Below the pieces are notes generated by a model. That model ran no database searches. It had not been told where the DNA came from and was given only the letters and a program-made list of their open reading frames with translations. Position numbers and translations under genes: made by a program. Positions 1 through 6,434 of a stretch of DNA of 9,138 bases are shown here, piece by piece. Each line of letters begins with the position of its first letter. Within the stretch, counting starts at the first letter, position 1. The stretch is from Clostridiales bacterium (lineage in GTDB: Bacteria > Bacillota > Clostridia > Peptostreptococcales > Anaerovoracaceae): NCBI GenBank assembly GCA_009778415.1, contig WRJV01000251.1, positions 1-9,138 on the forward strand, written 5' to 3'.

Positions 1-920
1 TAACAAACACCATGATAGAGCAACGCTCCCTGAAAGGCCCCGGCACCATGTTTAAAGGTGTAGATCTGAATTCGCCGCTGAGCTACCTTAACCCGGCAGA
101 CGGCCAGGCTATTAGGCCGGAGGGGGACAACATCAGCATTGGGGACGGGAGCATTGAAGACGTGGCGTCTTCGGCACTCATGCTCAGGGAGGCCCAAGCA
201 GAATTCAGTGCCCCCAAGCCTTTGAAAAACGCGATTGACGTTACCGGGCGGAAATACAAGGAAAAGTTCGCGCCAGCCGGGCAGAGCACCCAGATGATAA
301 TAGGCGCCAGCGGGGAAACGGACAAACAGATAATCAAGACATCCGAAGGGCTCTACAAAACCTTCAAGATGAAGAGGGTGTATTTCAGCGCATACATACC
401 TGTCAGCGATTCTCCGCTGCTCCCGTCGGTTTTCACCGCGCCGCCCCTTTCCAGGGAGCACAGGCTTTACCAAGCTGACTGGCTGCTGCGGTTTTACGGA
501 TTTGGTGCTGACGAGATACTGGACGACGCAAACCCGAACCTCGACCCTGACCTTGATCCAAAGATTGCCTGGGCGCTGCGGAACATCGGCAGGTTTCCCA
601 TAGAAGTCAACAAAGCTTCCATGGAAGACATACTCAGGATTCCCGGCGTGGGCACGGTTTCGGCACTGCGCATAGTCAGGCAGCGCAAGGTGGCAGCAGT
701 CAAGTACGAGGACTTGAAAAAGATGGGGGTGGTTCTCAAAAGGGCGCGGTATTTTCTCACTTGCATGGGCAAGTACTACGGCGGCAGGGACATAGCCCCT
801 GAGTACATAAGAGGCAAGGCGCTGGAGTCAGAGCAGATAAGGAGAAGCATATTGCCAATGTACGATGAACAGCAGCTGTCGATGTTTCAGGGTGGCGACT
901 ATGGTAGACTACTTGTATGA
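1..920 (+). CDS. Putative DNA modification/repair radical SAM protein, C-terminal part (TIGR03916-like), 5' end outside window
   Basis: The frame is open from base 3 with no stop, and the ATG at 12 has no Shine-Dalgarno site, so this is the 3' part of a longer gene; the radical SAM CxxxCxxC core should lie upstream. Numbering from the ATG at 12, I recognise family segments: FAPAGQSTQMIIGA (86-99), RLYQADWLLRFYGF (151-164), and a helix-hairpin-helix around 200-225 with IPGVG, a non-specific DNA-binding element. Members of this family occur paired with the DUF4130/TIGR03915 protein, which follows here with a 20-bp overlap. The role in DNA repair is a family-level prediction, not a proven reaction. 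Odd points: residues 1-85 do not match what I expect between the radical SAM core and the FxPAGQST block, and the C-terminus carries QLSMF (288-292), resembling a beta-clamp-binding motif. Confidence 0.85.
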   Translation, partial: TNTMIEQRSLKGPGTMFKGVDLNSPLSYLNPADGQAIRPEGDNISIGDGSIEDVASSALMLREAQAEFSAPKPLKNAIDVTGRKYKEKFAPAGQSTQMIIGASGETDKQIIKTSEGLYKTFKMKRVYFSAYIPVSDSPLLPSVFTAPPLSREHRLYQADWLLRFYGFGADEILDDANPNLDPDLDPKIAWALRNIGRFPIEVNKASMEDILRIPGVGTVSALRIVRQRKVAAVKYEDLKKMGVVLKRARYFLTCMGKYYGGRDIAPEYIRGKALESEQIRRSILPMYDEQQLSMFQGGDYGRLLV

Positions 921-1635
921 CGGGACCTTTGAGGGGTTCCTTTCCTGCATTTACGCCCACTACTACGAGGAAAAAGCCTCCGGCGTTTTCCAGGCAGAGC
1001 ATTACCAGGCAAGCCTGCTGGGGGAGCCTCGGACAATACCGACTGACGAGGACAAAGCCCTCAAAGTGTACGACGCAATTGAACATAAAATATCGGCTTA
1101 TGACATGGAGCGCATATACAGGGTGTTCCTGTCGAGCGTTCAGGGGAAGGAAACGGCGCTTCTCAAATACATCGTACTCGGGTTTGAGCAAGGCTCGAAA
1201 ATTCGGCTGCTCCATGGCCATCCTGTGGTTTACGACGTTCAGCAGATGGAGAAAAAGGTTAACCGCGAGGTGGAGCGCCTGTCCGGGCTCATCAGGTTTT
1301 CGGTGCTTGTTGGCGGCGTTTTGTATTCTCCGATTGAGCCTGACCACGACGTTTGCGAGCTGCTAGCGGGCCATTTCTGCGACAGGTTCAAAAACGACCC
1401 TTTTATCATCCACGACAAAAGGAGGTCAAAGGCTGTCATAGCAATTGGAGGAGGCTTCTATATGTCAGACTTTACAGATTCTGAGCTTCCTGATCTGTCA
1501 GCAGACGAAAAAGAATACCGCAATCTGTGGAAAAAGTATTTCAACACCATCGCAATCAAAGAGCGGACAAACCCTAGGTGCCAGAAAAACTTCATGCCGG
1601 CCAGGTACTGGAAAAACCTCACGGAGATGCGGTAG
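901..1635 (+). CDS. TIGR03915/DUF4130 family probable DNA metabolism protein, partner of the upstream radical SAM protein
   Basis: This 244-residue protein begins MVDYLYDGTFEGFL, the characteristic N-terminus of the family, and ends with KKYFNTIAIKERTNPRCQ...MPARYWKNLTE, its characteristic C-terminus, so it looks complete. I chose ATG 901 over the in-frame ATG 865 because the family N-terminus starts there and an AGGGTGG-like site lies just upstream, inside the radical SAM gene. The 20-bp overlap implies translational coupling and a two-protein unit. About 40% of the family is fused to a uracil-DNA-glycosylase-like domain; no such extension is present, since the frame stops right after the DUF4130 end. 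The biochemical function is unknown; a DNA-repair role is inferred from the fusions and the pairing. Confidence 0.88.
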   Translation: MVDYLYDGTFEGFLSCIYAHYYEEKASGVFQAEHYQASLLGEPRTIPTDEDKALKVYDAIEHKISAYDMERIYRVFLSSVQGKETALLKYIVLGFEQGSKIRLLHGHPVVYDVQQMEKKVNREVERLSGLIRFSVLVGGVLYSPIEPDHDVCELLAGHFCDRFKNDPFIIHDKRRSKAVIAIGGGFYMSDFTDSELPDLSADEKEYRNLWKKYFNTIAIKERTNPRCQKNFMPARYWKNLTEMR

Positions 1636-1687
1636 GACGGTTTGGTGAACGATAGGCCGCGAGCTATCCACTTAATTTGGGATTCTC

Positions 1688-1716
1688 TTGACTAAGGGCA
1701 AGCAATAGCGTAGAAT
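1688..1716 (+). promoter_or_regulatory. Sigma-A-type promoter for the AT-rich cassette
   Basis: TTGACT (1688-1693) and TAGAAT (1711-1716) are separated by exactly 17 bp, each one mismatch from consensus. Transcription would start near 1723, leaving a leader of about 60 nt before the ATG at 1786. It lies in the 150-bp gap after the DUF4130 gene, which suggests the cassette is transcribed independently of the repair pair. Confidence 0.65.
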
Positions 1717-1785
1717 ATGAGCAAGAAGTTTTCAAACACATACAAGTCACGGTTAGTTTTTTAGCTTGTTTATATCAGGATATTT

Positions 1786-2253
1786 ATGGATAAATGTACT
1801 ATAAAAAGTGGAATATTTGATTGCCTCATGGATAGGGCTCGATTATCAGACTGTCTTCTGCGGGGATATTCATCTATAATCATTAAGGACGACAGCGTTG
1901 TTGGAACAGGTCATTCATTTGTTCCTTATGGAGAGAAGTGCGGTGAAACCGGGGTTTGCAAAAGAAAAGTTCTGCAAAAAGAATTTCAGTGTCAATTCGA
2001 TTTTTACGAGGTGTGCCCAATCATCCATGCTGAGATGTCCGCAATACTATCATGCGGCAAGCTTGATAATTGTGCAGGGGCAAGCCTCTACCTTTTAGGA
2101 ATAAACCAACACGATACGTCTGTTTATAAAGATGCTTTCCCATGTTCTTTGTGTTTGCGACACATAATATTAGTCGGAATCACAAGGATTTGCATAGTTC
2201 AAAATGAATATTATTGTCACGAATTTCTTTTTGGAGAGGATGGGTTTCAATGA
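1786..2253 (+). CDS. Divergent, cysteine-rich dCMP/cytidine deaminase-family protein
   Basis: A 155-residue protein with the zinc-dependent deaminase signature: HAE at 81-83 (zinc ligand His81, proton-shuttle Glu83) and PCSLC at 119-123 (zinc ligands Cys120 and Cys123). The GTG segment at 40-42 and the strand/helix order resemble deoxycytidylate deaminases (dCMP to dUMP) such as ComEB, so a nucleotide substrate is more likely than a free nucleoside or tRNA; the exact substrate is inference. It is unusually rich in cysteine (13 of 155), with Cys52, Cys58, Cys69 and Cys77 between the N-terminal core and HAE, possibly a second metal site. The start has a weak AGGA (1777-1780) five bases upstream. 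The stop overlaps the next start as ATGA, indicating co-translation. It is first in an AT-rich four-gene unit and has no obvious housekeeping neighbour for pyrimidine synthesis. Confidence 0.8.
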   Translation: MDKCTIKSGIFDCLMDRARLSDCLLRGYSSIIIKDDSVVGTGHSFVPYGEKCGETGVCKRKVLQKEFQCQFDFYEVCPIIHAEMSAILSCGKLDNCAGASLYLLGINQHDTSVYKDAFPCSLCLRHIILVGITRICIVQNEYYCHEFLFGEDGFQ

Positions 2254-3062
2254 TTCTAGGAAAAACTGAAATTGAAAAACTTATTCAAGAAAAAAACGTT
2301 ATTGAAGATTATGACAACAGGTTGTCTCAAAACAATCCAGCGAAAATCAATTTGCGTTTGGGCAGAAAATGTTATTTGAGTTCCAATGATGAAAAAAGCA
2401 TTACTGATCTTTCTGAGGGTGAGTCTGTATTAATAAAGCCAAACGATATTTTTCTGTACCAGACGCTCGAAAAAGTAAATATGCCTAACAACATCGCTGG
2501 CCATACTTCATTGAAAATGAGGCATAATGCACATGGGTTACTCATGTCAAACCAGACACAAGTTGATCCAGGATACAGCAACTATCTTTTTGGAATGCTG
2601 TACAATCTTTCTGACAAATGTATTGAGTTAAAATATGGTGAATCTATTATTACTTTGGAATTATATCAAACCAAAAATGCAACTGCGACGCCGTACAGTG
2701 GGGACATGGGGACAAAAAGCTTTGATGAATTTTGCACGAGAAGAACAGGCAGCTCATTAGGGAACATGTCAACCCGAATTGACTCTCAGGTAGCAGAAAC
2801 CAAAAGTTTATCAAGTTATGTTAAAAACTCTACCGAAAAAAATGAGCGCCACTTAAATTTCCTTATGACAATTGTTGGTATAGCAACTCTTGCGATTGTC
2901 ATAATATCAATAGTAATTGCTATAATAGCAGTCAAGCCAGATGCAGAGGTGGCTCGTTTGTCGGAGAAAATAGAACATCAACAGCAAATTATAGATGGTC
3001 TAGAAGGGCGAATTAACGAACTCGAGCATTCTATTTTTTTAATAGAAACTGAGGAAAACTAA
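2250..3062 (+). CDS. dCTP deaminase/dUTPase-fold protein with C-terminal transmembrane helix and coiled coil
   Basis: A 270-residue protein. ATG 2250 is chosen because it overlaps the upstream stop (ATGA) and has GGAGAGGA at 2233-2240; the frame opens further upstream, but without such a site. Residues 1-140 match the Dcd/trimeric dUTPase beta-fold: INLRLG (33-38), GHTSLKMR (84-91, at the place of the RSS motif), QVDPGY (104-109) and a closing strand near 133-140. By hand alignment with E. coli Dcd, the catalytic Glu of the LEFYN segment falls on Met in GMLYN (115-119), so dCTP deamination looks doubtful; the Asp of VDPGY is kept. After a polar linker come one hydrophobic helix (about 203-228) and a heptad-like coiled coil (about 231-262). 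Known Dcd and Dut enzymes are soluble, about 150-190 residues. A membrane-anchored nucleotide binder, sensor or effector is inference. The next gene begins 58 bp downstream. Confidence 0.78.
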   Translation: MILGKTEIEKLIQEKNVIEDYDNRLSQNNPAKINLRLGRKCYLSSNDEKSITDLSEGESVLIKPNDIFLYQTLEKVNMPNNIAGHTSLKMRHNAHGLLMSNQTQVDPGYSNYLFGMLYNLSDKCIELKYGESIITLELYQTKNATATPYSGDMGTKSFDEFCTRRTGSSLGNMSTRIDSQVAETKSLSSYVKNSTEKNERHLNFLMTIVGIATLAIVIISIVIAIIAVKPDAEVARLSEKIEHQQQIIDGLEGRINELEHSIFLIETEEN

Positions 3063-3120
3063 CAGCAAATAGCATCGACACAACCTTTTTGAGTTATTGT
3101 TTTCTTGGAGCGGTTACTTT

Positions 3121-4413
3121 ATGAAAATACTGTTGATTTACAACGACGACTCGTCAATCGCACGTTTTGGCAAAAGCCGAAAGGAATTTCCACCATTGGG
3201 GTTGCTTTTTCTTGGAGCTGTTTGTGAATCCGAAGGAATTGATGTTGAGTTATTGAATATTTGCGAAAATGATGTAGAAAGCATACCATATCATTGTGTA
3301 ATCGGCTTAAGCATAAATTCAAGCTATAATTATTCGGCTTTCTATGACAACATTGAGATTATTCGGAACAAATGCGATTTTCTGATAGTAGGCGGCCAGC
3401 ATGCCACAGTTTTTCCAAAAGAGACATTTATTGAGCTAATGGCAGATTATCTAATAATTGGAGAGGGGGAGTATTCGTTACCAAAGATAATAAGTGCTTG
3501 CTATGAAGGCATTAAGCCAAGCGGAGACAACATAATTTCAAAGAATGACATGAATAAAGCTTTTTCAGAAAAAATGCGCATAAATGATCTTGATGATTTA
3601 CCCTTTCCGGCACGTCACCTCATGGATGATGGAGATGTACTACTGGACAAGAGAATATATGGCGAAGACATAAAAAGCATTTCGATTATAACGTCACGAG
3701 GATGCCCGCATAATTGTGAGTTTTGCGCCAATGTCTATAAAGGGTTCAGATACAGAAGTGCAGAAAATGTAGAACTTGAAATAATTCAATTGCTTCAAGA
3801 CTATCCAGAAATGAAAGGGCTTGTATTTTTAGACGAAAATCTTTTGTTTTCTGACAAGCATATGCAATTATTATGCGAACGAATCGAAAAACACAATCTG
3901 AAATGGACATGCAATGCAAGAGTTGATTACTTCAATCGCTCGATTGTTCGGCGAATGAAAGAGAGTGGCTGCGTTGAAATAAAATATGGAGTAGAGAGCG
4001 GTTCCCAACGGATTCTAGATAAAATGCACAAAGGGATAACGATTTCTCAAATTTCAGATGCCTTGATCAATACGTACAACACTGGCATAAGAACAAAATG
4101 TTTTTTGATGTTTGGATTTCCCGGGGACAATCTAGAAAGCGCAAAAGAAACGATTGACTTTATTTCAGCTCACGAAAAATTTATATCAAGGATTAATTTG
4201 TTTAGTTTTTCTCCTTTGCCTAATTCTCCCATATTTAAAAAATTCAAAAATATATTTGTGGATAACACTTGGAGCAAGTATAGGCTTTATAAGCAAAACT
4301 TCCATTGGTGGGGAACAAATTCAGAATATGAAGAAATGCTTGTAGGATACAAACAATTAGAGGATTTTATCAGCGAAAGGTATGGGGAGCATGGAACAAG
4401 TGTTGGTAGTTGA
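3121..4413 (+). CDS. B12-binding-domain radical SAM protein
   Basis: A 430-residue protein. The N-terminal domain (about 1-125) has the cobalamin-domain layout of class B radical SAM enzymes: a MKILLIYN strand, PPLGLLFLGA (24-33), and GGQHAT (91-96) followed by IIGEGE (112-117). I see no DxHxxG cobalamin-ligand motif, as in a number of family members. The radical SAM core follows, with SRGCPHNCEFC placing the cluster cysteines at 195, 199 and 202, then GVESGSQRILD (290-300) and FGFPGDN (331-337), the usual Elp3-like barrel motifs. The family carries out methylations, ring closures and other radical reactions; the substrate here is unknown. ATG 3121 has GGAG at 3107-3110; an in-frame TTG at 3097 is less likely. 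The gene sits between two nucleotide-enzyme relatives and its end overlaps the NUDIX gene by 32 bp, so a nucleotide or nucleic-acid substrate is a fair guess. Confidence 0.88.
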   Translation: MKILLIYNDDSSIARFGKSRKEFPPLGLLFLGAVCESEGIDVELLNICENDVESIPYHCVIGLSINSSYNYSAFYDNIEIIRNKCDFLIVGGQHATVFPKETFIELMADYLIIGEGEYSLPKIISACYEGIKPSGDNIISKNDMNKAFSEKMRINDLDDLPFPARHLMDDGDVLLDKRIYGEDIKSISIITSRGCPHNCEFCANVYKGFRYRSAENVELEIIQLLQDYPEMKGLVFLDENLLFSDKHMQLLCERIEKHNLKWTCNARVDYFNRSIVRRMKESGCVEIKYGVESGSQRILDKMHKGITISQISDALINTYNTGIRTKCFLMFGFPGDNLESAKETIDFISAHEKFISRINLFSFSPLPNSPIFKKFKNIFVDNTWSKYRLYKQNFHWWGTNSEYEEMLVGYKQLEDFISERYGEHGTSVGS

Positions 4414-4984
4414 AGCGGAAAAAATTAACCATTTGCTTGTTGAAAACAACTTGTTGACAGAGGATACAGAAGCAATTATTAAAGCGATCCTGAAAAACTG
4501 TTATTATTGCGATCGAGATGTGGCAGAAAACTGTGATTTGTTGAAACAGATTATTCCCTATGTTGTTTTGAGAAAGGTAGATGAAATATTTATAGTAGAA
4601 AGGCTAAAAAAGCAGACTGAAAAAAGGCTGCACGGGAAACTTTCAATCGGTATCGGTGGTCACATCAATCCAGGTGCAGGCGATGCCAATAATCCAATAG
4701 AGCATGGGTTGTTAAGAGAGTTGCACGAAGAAGTAAAAATCTGCACAGTAGAAAAGATTAACTATATCGGAGTAATAAATGATCTTTCTACGCCCGTCAG
4801 CAACTATCACATTGGCATTGTATACGAAATATGGACTAGCGACAATATTTATGTTTTAGAAACCGATAAGATGGCAGGCAGCTGGCAAAAAATAGCACAC
4901 GTAAGAGAAGTATATGATTATTTGGAAACTTGGTCCCAAATTATTTTAAAATATATAGAAAAAGAGATGCATCACATCAATTAG
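4382..4984 (+). CDS. NUDIX hydrolase-family protein (predicted phosphoesterase type) with divergent Nudix box
   Basis: A 200-residue protein. GIGGHINP (90-97) followed by LRELHEEVKI (111-120) matches the second half of the Nudix box (REUxEExGU), the Mg-binding glutamates being in ELHEE; the Gly of the last segment is Lys here, and the first half (GX5E) is not canonical because the spacing through GAGDANNPIE is shifted. GVINDLSTPVSNYHIGIVYE (130-149) recalls the larger, roughly 200-residue NUDIX proteins often annotated as predicted phosphoesterases. The N-terminal 60 residues contain Cys40, Cys43 and Cys51. NUDIX enzymes cleave nucleoside diphosphate derivatives; the substrate is unknown. The start is uncertain: ATG 4382 overlaps the radical SAM gene by 32 bp with AAAGG almost adjacent, ATG 4391 is next, and GTG 4400 has GGGGAG at a better distance. 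It is last in the cassette. Confidence 0.8.
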   Translation: MGSMEQVLVVEAEKINHLLVENNLLTEDTEAIIKAILKNCYYCDRDVAENCDLLKQIIPYVVLRKVDEIFIVERLKKQTEKRLHGKLSIGIGGHINPGAGDANNPIEHGLLRELHEEVKICTVEKINYIGVINDLSTPVSNYHIGIVYEIWTSDNIYVLETDKMAGSWQKIAHVREVYDYLETWSQIILKYIEKEMHHIN

Positions 4985-5018
4985 AAATGTTTCGCTTTTA
5001 AATTTCCGAAAAATGATG

Positions 5019-5024
5019 TATAGT
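5019..5024 (+). promoter_or_regulatory. Candidate -10 element upstream of surE
   Basis: TATAGT lies in the 93-bp gap between the NUDIX gene and surE, with a T-rich but poor -35 region near 4996-5001. It could start the surE operon about 50 bp upstream of its ATG. The weak -35 keeps this tentative. I see no clear terminator for the upstream cassette in this gap. Confidence 0.3.
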
Positions 5025-5077
5025 AGTTATGGTAAAGGAAAATTTTTGCAATTAATCATCAGGAATGAGAGGTGCAA

Positions 5078-5842
5078 ATGAACGTTTTAGTGGCAAACGA
5101 CGACGGCATAAGGGCAGAAGGCATATACAGGCTTGTTGAAACTTTGTCAAAAGAAGCAGACGTATACGTTTCGGCGCCTCATATCCAGAGGAGCGCAAGC
5201 GGGCACAGCATTAGCGTAGGGGCGCCTTTGGAAATCAGCGAGGTTGATTTTGACAACGCAAAGCTGGCCCTTGAGATCACGGGAACCCCGGCGGATTGCG
5301 TGAAACTGGGGGTAAAGGAGCTTGAGCGCAGAGGTATCGGCATCGACATGGTCTTTTCGGGGATAAACCACGGGGGGAACCTAGGGACTGACACGCTGTA
5401 TTCGGGGACAGTTTCGGCGGCAATAGAAGGGTGCATATGCAAAAAACCGTCGGTGGCAGTTTCCGTGAACAGCCATTTCCCGAAGCATTTTGAGCTCGCG
5501 TGCGAATTGGCGCTAAGCGCGCTCCAAAAAGCCTACGGCCGGCTGGACTGCCATTCGCTGATAAGCATAAACGTTCCAAACCTTGCAAAGGCAGAAGTGA
5601 AAGGCATCAAATACGCAAGGCTGGGCGACAGGGAGTACAAAGAGTGGTTCGAGCCAAAGGTGAACGCGGACGGGGCGCTTCAATACTGGTACTCAGGGGA
5701 ACCGGTGCTGTACGAGGGCCAGGACACCGGCATCGACGTGATTGCCATGCAGGAAGGGTATGCCGTGATCACCCCGCTGCACTACGACCTGACCGACTAC
5801 AAACTGCTTGAGGAAATCGAGGATTGGAGGATTGGCGGATGA
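5078..5842 (+). CDS. surE: 5'/3'-nucleotidase SurE
   Basis: A 254-residue protein, full length for SurE, a metal-dependent phosphatase that hydrolyses 5'- and 3'-nucleoside monophosphates in the cytoplasm. The signature NDDG at 7-10 supplies the metal ligands Asp8 and Asp9; SASGHSIS (39-45) gives the metal-binding Ser39, and SGINHGGNLGTDTLYSGTVS (94-113) contains the conserved Asn97 and the active-site loop. ATG 5078 has AGAGG (5068-5072) at good spacing, preferred over the in-frame GTG two codons earlier. The base composition is clearly GC-richer than the cassette upstream. Its stop overlaps the next start by ATGA, so it is translationally coupled to the isochorismatase-family gene. Stress-survival roles are known in other bacteria, but nothing in this sequence shows the role here. 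Confidence 0.95.
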   Translation: MNVLVANDDGIRAEGIYRLVETLSKEADVYVSAPHIQRSASGHSISVGAPLEISEVDFDNAKLALEITGTPADCVKLGVKELERRGIGIDMVFSGINHGGNLGTDTLYSGTVSAAIEGCICKKPSVAVSVNSHFPKHFELACELALSALQKAYGRLDCHSLISINVPNLAKAEVKGIKYARLGDREYKEWFEPKVNADGALQYWYSGEPVLYEGQDTGIDVIAMQEGYAVITPLHYDLTDYKLLEEIEDWRIGG

Positions 5843-6420
5843 GCAAGCTGGCTATTGACAGGGAGGACACAGTTTTAGTTGCGATCGACTTTCAGGAAAA
5901 GCTGCTCCCGGGCGTTTACGGCAGGGACAAGCTGGAGGAATCCATGTCGCGACTGATAAGGGGCTGCCGCGTCTTGGGGGTGCCGGTGCTGGTCACGCAG
6001 CAATACACCAAAGGGCTGGGGCCGACCACAGAAAAGATTGCAAAGGCTCTCACAGAAGAAATACCGGGGGCCGTTCACGAGGCAAGCTTTGCAGCGATAG
6101 AAAAAACGGCGTTCAGCGCCATGCGCGAACCGTCTTTTGTAAAAGCGCTGTTGGAAACAGGAAGGAGGACTGTCGTCATCGCCGGCGCCGAAACCCACAT
6201 CTGCGTCCAGCAGACCGCCTTGGACCTTATCGAGGATGGGTACATGGTTTTCGGGGCGATGGACTGCATGTCGTCTAGAACCCTTGAAAACAAAGAGCTG
6301 GGGCAGATAAGGATGACCCAGTCTGGGGTCTTCGTCACAAGCAGCGAAGCCGTGCTTTTTGACATGCTGGCTGATTCAAAGGATGTAAATTTCAAGCAGA
6401 TTTCTGCGATAGTCAAGTAA
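5839..6420 (+). CDS. Isochorismatase-family cysteine hydrolase
   Basis: A 193-residue protein with the catalytic triad of the isochorismatase-like superfamily: Asp17 in AIDFQ, Lys89 in EKTAF, and the nucleophile Cys122 in ETHICV. The length and the LVTQQYTKGLGPT segment place it with the YcaC-like, single-domain hydrolases rather than with the larger EntB type. Substrates in this superfamily range from nicotinamide to isochorismate and small amides; the specific one cannot be told. ATG 5839 overlaps the surE stop (ATGA) and is served by GGAGG at 5826-5830; an in-frame TTG at 5824 overlaps that site and is unlikely. A 14-bp gap separates it from the DUF2156 gene, so the three probably form one transcript. 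Confidence 0.93.
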   Translation: MSKLAIDREDTVLVAIDFQEKLLPGVYGRDKLEESMSRLIRGCRVLGVPVLVTQQYTKGLGPTTEKIAKALTEEIPGAVHEASFAAIEKTAFSAMREPSFVKALLETGRRTVVIAGAETHICVQQTALDLIEDGYMVFGAMDCMSSRTLENKELGQIRMTQSGVFVTSSEAVLFDMLADSKDVNFKQISAIVK

Positions 6421-6434
6421 AGAAAGAAGAAGAT

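Noticed and set aside
757..1347. 196-codon minus-strand open frame across the repair pair
   Set aside because: It covers two recognised plus-strand genes and its translation shows no known domain or start signal.
1651..1668. Short inverted repeat GATAG/CTATC after the DUF4130 gene
   Set aside because: Only 5 bp of stem and no following T-run, so not a credible terminator or attachment site.
1636..5076. Attachment sites, integrase or insertion-sequence ends bordering the AT-rich cassette
   Set aside because: I looked for direct or inverted repeats in the two border gaps and found none that I could defend.
5500..5811. Plus-strand frame of 103 codons inside surE
   Set aside because: Out of frame with a clearly conserved nucleotidase; Arg-rich translation typical of a shadow frame.
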